Both the position numbers and the translations under genes were made by a program. From contig JADINF010000182.1 in NCBI GenBank assembly GCA_017694145.1, forward strand, positions 1 through 8,739: DNA of 8,739 bases. The letters are read 5' to 3'. Position 1 is the first letter of the stretch. Each line of letters opens with the position of its first letter. The notes below the pieces were generated by a model, which was given only the letters and a program-made list of their open reading frames with translations, ran no database searches and was not told where the DNA came from. Of this stretch, positions 4,665 through 8,739 are shown piece after piece. Origin of the DNA: Candidatus Stercoripulliclostridium pullicola. Lineage in GTDB: Bacteria; Bacillota; Clostridia; Christensenellales; DTU072.

Positions 4665-7271
4665 ATGAAAAAAAGAAAATTCACCGTTACCGGTATGACC
4701 TGTTCGGCGTGTTCGGCACACGTGGAGAATTGCGTTGCGAAATTGCCCGGTACGAGCAAGGTTTCGGTCAACCTGTTGACTTCCACGCTGACGCTCGAAT
4801 ACGACGGTGAGGACGAAAAGATCATAGAAGCAGTGCAGAAAGCGGGCTACGGCGCTTATCCTGCGGATAATGCGGGCGCGAGCGACAAAAGTCGTGCGGT
4901 CAAAGAGAGCCCTGCCGCCGTCGCCGCAGCCAAAGAAACAAAAGCCATGAAGACGCGGCTTATAATTTCGCTTGTCTTTATGATACTGCTGATGTACGTT
5001 GCGATGGGGCACATGTTCGGCGCGCCGCTTCCGTCCTTCCTCACGGGAACAGCCAACGCCGTATCTTACGCGCTCGTACAACTTCTACTGTGCGCGCCCA
5101 TACTTTACGTAAACCGCGCCTATTTCGTCAACGGTTTTTCGAGGCTTTTCAAGCGCGCTCCGAATATGGATTCTCTCGTAGCGGTAGGAGCTACGGCTTC
5201 GCTCGTATACGGGATATTCGCGCTTTTCAGAATGAGTTACGGCTTGGGCGCAGGCGATTATGCAACGGTCGAAAAATATCTCCACAGCCTGTATTTCGAG
5301 TCGTCCGGAATGATACTCGCGCTCGTTACGGTCGGTAAATATCTCGAAACGCTCTCGAAAAAGCGCACCGGCGACGCGCTCGGTAAACTGCGTAAGCTAG
5401 TGCCGGATAAGGCTCTTCTCGTAGGGGAAGACGGCGCGGAACGTGAAATCGACAGCAACTCTCTTACGCCCGGCGACGTGATAGCCGTAAAAGCCGGAAT
5501 GTCCGTTCCCGCAGACGCGGTGATAATAGGCGGCGACGCTTTCGTGAACGAGAGCGCGCTTACCGGAGAAAGCGTTCCGGTAGAGAAGGGCGCGGGCGAC
5601 AAGATAACGGGAGGGACCTTTGTTAAAAGCGGGTACGTAAAAGCCGAAGTGACCGCGGTGGGCGGTGAAAGCGTGCTCGCGAAGATAATAGCTCTCGTAG
5701 AAGACGCGGGCGCCGCCAAAGCGCCTATAGCCAAGATTGCGGATAAGGTGTCGGGCGTATTCGTTCCCGCGGTAATGCTTATCGCGCTCGCTACCTTCAT
5801 CGGCTGGCTAGCGGGCGGCGAGGACGTGGAATTCGCGCTCACTGCGGCGGTATCCGTACTCGTCATCTCCTGTCCGTGCGCTCTCGGGCTTGCGACTCCC
5901 GTGGCGGTAATGGTCGGAACGGGTAAAGGCGCGGAGAACGGTATACTCGTAAAGAGCGGAGAAGCGCTCGAAACGCTAAGTGAAGTAAAGTACGTCGTCT
6001 TCGACAAAACGGGAACGATAACGGAGGGAAGACCGGAGGTCGCGGATATAAAGATAAGAGGAAATGCCGACGAGATAATCGCCGCGGTTGCCGCTTTGGA
6101 GAAAAAGAGCGAACACCCGCTGGGGGAAGCCGTCGTCGCTTATGCGAACGAAAAAGGATTAAAATCCGTTGCAGAAGCTACGGAATTCAGCACGTTACCG
6201 GGACGTGGAGTGACCGGGAAGGTGGGGGCGGACGAATACTTCGTGGGAAACTCCCGGCTTATGGAAGAATGCGGAGTCAAAGCCTGCGAATACGAAGCGG
6301 ATCTGGAGGCCGTGGCGAACGCCGGGCATACTCCGCTGCTCATAGCCGTAAACGGTAAATACGCGGGAGCGATAGGGACTTTCGACAAAATCAAACCGGA
6401 CGCTAAAGAAGCTATTGCGGAGATAAAAAAGTCGGGCGCGAAAGTGTGCATATTAACGGGCGACAATCCTTTGACCGCGCGCGCCGTAGGCGACGCGGTG
6501 GGCGCCGACGAGGTGATAGCGGGAGTGTTGCCGGACGGTAAGGAAAAGGAGATAGCGAAGCTTGCTAAGAAAGGTAAAGTCGCGATGGTTGGCGACGGCA
6601 TAAACGACGCGCCCGCGCTTATGCGCGCCGACGTCGGTATAGCTATCGGAAGCGGGAGCGATATCGCCGTTGACAGCGCGGACGTGATACTTATGAAAGA
6701 CGACGTGGCGGACGTGGTGACTGCCATGAGGCTAGGTGCGCGCACGATAAGGAATATCAAAGAAAATCTTTTCTGGGCGTTTTTCTATAACGCTTTGGGC
6801 ATACCCATAGCCGCGGGCGTCCTGTATCATACGCCGCTTAAGCTTATGCTCAATCCGATGATAGGCGCTTTGGCGATGAGTCTTTCGAGCATATTCGTGG
6901 TAAGCAACGCCTTACGACTCAAATTTTTCAAGCCTACCGTGTTGCCATCGGCGAAAAAGGACGCGAGTGCCGCGTGCGGATGCGTAAGCGACTCGTGCAC
7001 TTTGCCCGCGCCCGAAGAAACAGAACCAAAAGATATAAACAACGAAAGGAGTGTCAACGATATGAAAGAATACGTTATTTCCGTAGAAGGCATGATGTGC
7101 ATGCATTGCGTGGCGCGCGTAAAAGCGGCTCTCGAAAAAGTCGCCGGCGTGGAGAGCGTCGAAGTTTCGCTCGAAAATAAGAACGCGGTCGTACGCGCCG
7201 ATACGGCGAGCGCCGAAGCCCTCGTCGAAGCCGTCAAAGCGGCGGGTTACGAGGCGAAGGAGGAGAAATGA
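4665..7271 (+). CDS. copA: Copper-exporting P1B-type ATPase CopA with fused C-terminal CopZ-like domain
   Basis: CopA is an inner-membrane pump that uses ATP to export Cu(I). The 868-residue protein shows, in order: an N-terminal heavy-metal domain with GMTCSAC (CxxC at 13-16); paired membrane helices (about 98-118 and 133-150, then about 168-188 and 212-230); the actuator TGES (300-303); the transport-site CPC (403-405); the phosphorylation motif DKTGT (447-451); SEHPLG (HP at 484-485); GDGIND (643-648); and the Cu(I)-site signatures FFYN and MSLSS in the last helices (about 706-742). After the last helix comes an unusual tail with CGC and a further Cys (771, 773, 778), then a second heavy-metal domain with GMMCMHC (809-815). 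Most CopA proteins lack a C-terminal domain of this kind. The ATG at 4665 follows GAGGTG at close spacing; a GTG at 4659 is in frame but lies in that site. The gene overlaps csoR by 4 bases. Confidence 0.95.
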   Translation: MKKRKFTVTGMTCSACSAHVENCVAKLPGTSKVSVNLLTSTLTLEYDGEDEKIIEAVQKAGYGAYPADNAGASDKSRAVKESPAAVAAAKETKAMKTRLIISLVFMILLMYVAMGHMFGAPLPSFLTGTANAVSYALVQLLLCAPILYVNRAYFVNGFSRLFKRAPNMDSLVAVGATASLVYGIFALFRMSYGLGAGDYATVEKYLHSLYFESSGMILALVTVGKYLETLSKKRTGDALGKLRKLVPDKALLVGEDGAEREIDSNSLTPGDVIAVKAGMSVPADAVIIGGDAFVNESALTGESVPVEKGAGDKITGGTFVKSGYVKAEVTAVGGESVLAKIIALVEDAGAAKAPIAKIADKVSGVFVPAVMLIALATFIGWLAGGEDVEFALTAAVSVLVISCPCALGLATPVAVMVGTGKGAENGILVKSGEALETLSEVKYVVFDKTGTITEGRPEVADIKIRGNADEIIAAVAALEKKSEHPLGEAVVAYANEKGLKSVAEATEFSTLPGRGVTGKVGADEYFVGNSRLMEECGVKACEYEADLEAVANAGHTPLLIAVNGKYAGAIGTFDKIKPDAKEAIAEIKKSGAKVCILTGDNPLTARAVGDAVGADEVIAGVLPDGKEKEIAKLAKKGKVAMVGDGINDAPALMRADVGIAIGSGSDIAVDSADVILMKDDVADVVTAMRLGARTIRNIKENLFWAFFYNALGIPIAAGVLYHTPLKLMLNPMIGALAMSLSSIFVVSNALRLKFFKPTVLPSAKKDASAACGCVSDSCTLPAPEETEPKDINNERSVNDMKEYVISVEGMMCMHCVARVKAALEKVAGVESVEVSLENKNAVVRADTASAEALVEAVKAAGYEAKEEK
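7045..7051 (+). promoter_or_regulatory. Internal ribosome binding site within copA
   Basis: AAAGGAG lies 10 bases before an in-frame ATG at 7062, inside the copA coding sequence. The local sequence, AAAGGAG then TGTCAACGATATG, resembles the true clpB start region (AAGGAGGTGAACGATATG) and encodes only a low-complexity linker. It looks like a former intergenic start site that is still usable. The spacing is slightly long but workable. Confidence 0.6.
7062..7271 (+). CDS. copZ: Possible free CopZ-like copper chaperone from an internal start
   Basis: Initiation at the ATG at 7062 would make a 69-residue protein in the same frame as copA, beginning at copA residue 800. Its size and fold match free CopZ chaperones: strand KEYVISVEG, metal loop MMCMHC (Cys 13 and 16), helix, strand SVEVSL, then a C-terminal helix with AVKAAGYE. 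CopZ binds Cu(I) in the cytosol, hands it to CopA and can transfer it to CsoR. Two readings are possible: a domain only of the fused ATPase, or a domain also made separately from the internal site at 7045-7051. A related strategy is known in Escherichia coli, where a ribosomal frameshift in copA releases a CopZ-like fragment. The mechanism here would be internal initiation. Confidence 0.55.
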   Translation: MKEYVISVEGMMCMHCVARVKAALEKVAGVESVEVSLENKNAVVRADTASAEALVEAVKAAGYEAKEEK

Positions 7272-7540
7272 AGGGATACGAAAGAAACGACGCCGAACTC
7301 GTGAGGTTACTTAAGACTGCCGCGGGGCAGATAGAAGGCGTCGTGAGAATGATAGACGAGAAGAAATATTGTATAGATATTTCCAATCAGATAATGGCGA
7401 CGCAGGCTATACTTGCCAAAGTCAACAAGGAAGTGCTCAACGCGCACTTACGCACCTGCGTCGTCAATTCAGTGAAGGCGGGCGACGCAGGCGACAAACT
7501 GGAAGAACTGTCCAAAGTGCTCGATAAAATAGTGCGCTGA
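7268..7540 (+). CDS. csoR: Copper-sensing transcriptional repressor CsoR
   Basis: CsoR is a small all-helical repressor that leaves its operator when it binds Cu(I). The 90-residue product has the family pattern: LVRLLKTAAGQIEGVVRMI in helix 1, then KKYCIDISNQI, then LNAHLRTCV. The copper ligands Cys, His and Cys are present at 35, 60 and 64, matching the C-H-C set of copper-type members rather than the formaldehyde or nickel sensors. The ATG at 7268 overlaps the copA TGA as ATGA and follows AAGGAGGAG (7257-7265), indicating translational coupling. It probably represses its own operon through the palindrome at 4102-4129. It ends 10 bases before the convergent nagA gene, with no clear terminator between them. 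Confidence 0.95.
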   Translation: MKGYERNDAELVRLLKTAAGQIEGVVRMIDEKKYCIDISNQIMATQAILAKVNKEVLNAHLRTCVVNSVKAGDAGDKLEELSKVLDKIVR

Positions 7541-7550
7541 GCGCTCGTCG

Positions 7551-8684
7551 TCAGACTATGCGCCTGCCCTGCTGATAGACTGCCTGAAGGCGCGCCGCGC
7601 CGTCGAGAAGGCAGATATCGGCGCGTTTGCCTACCGCTATCACGTCGCGGTCGGTAAGACCCAGGTGGGCGCAGGGCGCCTGATTGCCCATATAGACCGC
7701 TTCCGCAACGGGTACTCCGTAGGAAGCGACGATCTCCACCATTTTGGACACGGGCGTTATGCTTCCCGCAAGCGCGCTGAAGTCGGCGAGCAACGCCACT
7801 TTGCCGTTATTGTAAACGTCGATGTCCCTTCCGAGCTTGTAGGTGCCTACGGGCATGCCCGCCGCGGAGAGGGAGTCGGATACGAGCATTATCTTTCTGT
7901 AGCCTTTATTCTTGTAGATGAAGCGGAAGAGCGGTTCGGATATGTGCATGTCGTCCGCGATGACTTCGGTCATGATACGTGAGTCGAGCAGGGCGGTTTC
8001 GTTGAGTCCTATATATTTGGTCAGATCGCCTTTGCGCCTTCCGAGTCCCGAAGAAGCGCAATATACGTGAGTCGCGGCGTCGAGACCCGCTTCCACGCAT
8101 GCGATTATCTCGGGATAAATACTGCCGTCGTGCCCGGCGTTGGCTATAATGCCGCAGCTCTTAAGACACTTCACGAGCTGAACGCTTCTTGCCGTGTGTG
8201 GGCAGAGGGTGACTATGCGGATCATATCCTTATTCTTTACGAAAAACTCCGCGTCCTCGTCCTCGAATACCGTTTTGATGTTCTCTTCGGGCTGGGCGCC
8301 TTTCTTGCCAACGTTGATGAAAGGTCCTTCCATATGCAGACCGATCATGTCCGAAAACCTGTTCTTCAGCTTCCTGATCTCCGATATCTGGCGATCTAAA
8401 TCGCCGAGTTTCGTCGCGACCGAGGTCGCGACGTATGAGGTCGTGCCGTTGTCGAGATGAAATTTACCTACGGCGTCCGCGGCTTCCTGCGTAGCCGCGA
8501 AATAGTCCATTCCGTAACCGCCGTGCGTGTGTTCGTCCACGAACCCCGCTGTCGCGTACAGGGTATCGGAGTCGGGAAGCCCGCGCTCCGCTATTTCCTT
8601 TATCACGCCGTTTTCGGCGTAGACGTCGACGGCTACGTTTGCCGCTTTGCCGTCGCGAAGTATTATCACGTTTTCTATTTTCAT
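7551..8684 (-). CDS. nagA: N-acetylglucosamine-6-phosphate deacetylase (divergent NagA)
   Basis: NagA removes the acetyl group from GlcNAc-6-phosphate, yielding glucosamine-6-phosphate and acetate, a cytosolic step in amino-sugar use and cell-wall recycling. The 377-residue protein is an amidohydrolase-superfamily TIM barrel of normal family length. Visible landmarks are GFVDEHTHGG (His 52, 54), GLHMEGPF with the metal ligand Glu 119, NAGHDGS (His 185), ATHVYC (His 206), DDMHIS (His 247), LVSDSLSAAG with the catalytic Asp 270, and LAGS near 306. The usual THLFNAM or THLYNAM motif is replaced by THVYCAS, losing the conserved Asn next to the metal His, so substrate preference may differ. The ATG at 8684 follows a weak AAGGCGG-type site. 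Another gene appears to end about 21 bases upstream on the same strand, suggesting an operon. Confidence 0.88.
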   Translation of the reverse strand: MKIENVIILRDGKAANVAVDVYAENGVIKEIAERGLPDSDTLYATAGFVDEHTHGGYGMDYFAATQEAADAVGKFHLDNGTTSYVATSVATKLGDLDRQISEIRKLKNRFSDMIGLHMEGPFINVGKKGAQPEENIKTVFEDEDAEFFVKNKDMIRIVTLCPHTARSVQLVKCLKSCGIIANAGHDGSIYPEIIACVEAGLDAATHVYCASSGLGRRKGDLTKYIGLNETALLDSRIMTEVIADDMHISEPLFRFIYKNKGYRKIMLVSDSLSAAGMPVGTYKLGRDIDVYNNGKVALLADFSALAGSITPVSKMVEIVASYGVPVAEAVYMGNQAPCAHLGLTDRDVIAVGKRADICLLDGAARLQAVYQQGRRIV

Positions 8685-8705
8685 CGTTGTTTCCGCCTTT
8701 TGTAT

Positions 8706-8739
8706 TTATTTCTTTTTGGGTATGGTCTGCAGGTAGTTC
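8706..8739 (-). CDS. C-terminal end of an unidentified gene upstream of nagA (partial)
   Basis: Reading in from the window edge on the minus strand, one frame gives NYLQTIPKKK followed by TAA (8706-8708). The lysine-rich end, the stop 21 bases before the nagA ATG, and the absence of a promoter in that gap fit the last codons of a gene in the same operon. Ten residues are too few to identify the product. An amino-sugar gene such as nagB would be natural by context, but that is a guess. Confidence 0.4.
   Translation of the reverse strand, partial: NYLQTIPKKK

Noticed and set aside
7525..7565. Bidirectional terminator between csoR and nagA
   Set aside because: The gap is only 10 bases. The short GCGC repeats there pair poorly and neither strand has a T-run.

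Overview
The window looks like chromosome from a moderate-GC Bacillota (Clostridia-like) bacterium. The reasons are strong AAGGAGG-type ribosome binding sites, sigma-A type promoters, a CsoR-controlled copper operon and a ClpB preceded by a small regulator-like gene. The exact lineage cannot be fixed from sequence alone; an uncultured gut Clostridia is my guess.

Layout, left to right. (1) 34-3421, minus strand: a two-gene stress operon. A well-formed sigma-A promoter (3393-3421) drives a 215-residue protein with an N-terminal ribbon-helix-helix fold, which is followed after 13 bases by the disaggregase ClpB. A hairpin terminator (34-73) closes the operon. No CIRCE (HrcA) or CtsR operator is visible, so the ribbon-helix-helix protein is a candidate regulator. 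(2) 3422-4664: an unusually long (about 1.25 kb) divergent intergenic region. Its left part holds only small hairpins. Its right part holds a consensus promoter (4066-4094), a perfect 28-base G-tract palindrome that looks like a CsoR operator (4102-4129), and a degenerate tandem repeat of about 125 bases (4240-4563) lying between that operator and the gene it probably controls. (3) 4665-7540, plus strand: the copper operon. It encodes a CopA P1B-type ATPase with a CopZ-like metallochaperone domain fused in frame at its C-terminus. An internal ribosome binding site and ATG could also make that domain as a free 69-residue protein. csoR overlaps the end of copA by 4 bases. (4) 7551-8739, minus strand: a divergent N-acetylglucosamine-6-phosphate deacetylase (NagA), and the last few codons of a gene just upstream of it.

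How the parts work together: excess cytosolic Cu(I) would be bound by the CopZ-like domain or free protein, passed to CopA and exported. CsoR bound to Cu(I) would release the distant palindrome and allow transcription of a leader of about 560 nt followed by copA(Z)-csoR. ClpB handles protein aggregates, and NagA feeds amino-sugar carbon and nitrogen into central metabolism. The most notable points are the copA-copZ translational fusion with a preserved internal start, the repeat-filled leader between the operator and copA, and the uncharacterised ribbon-helix-helix gene coupled to clpB.
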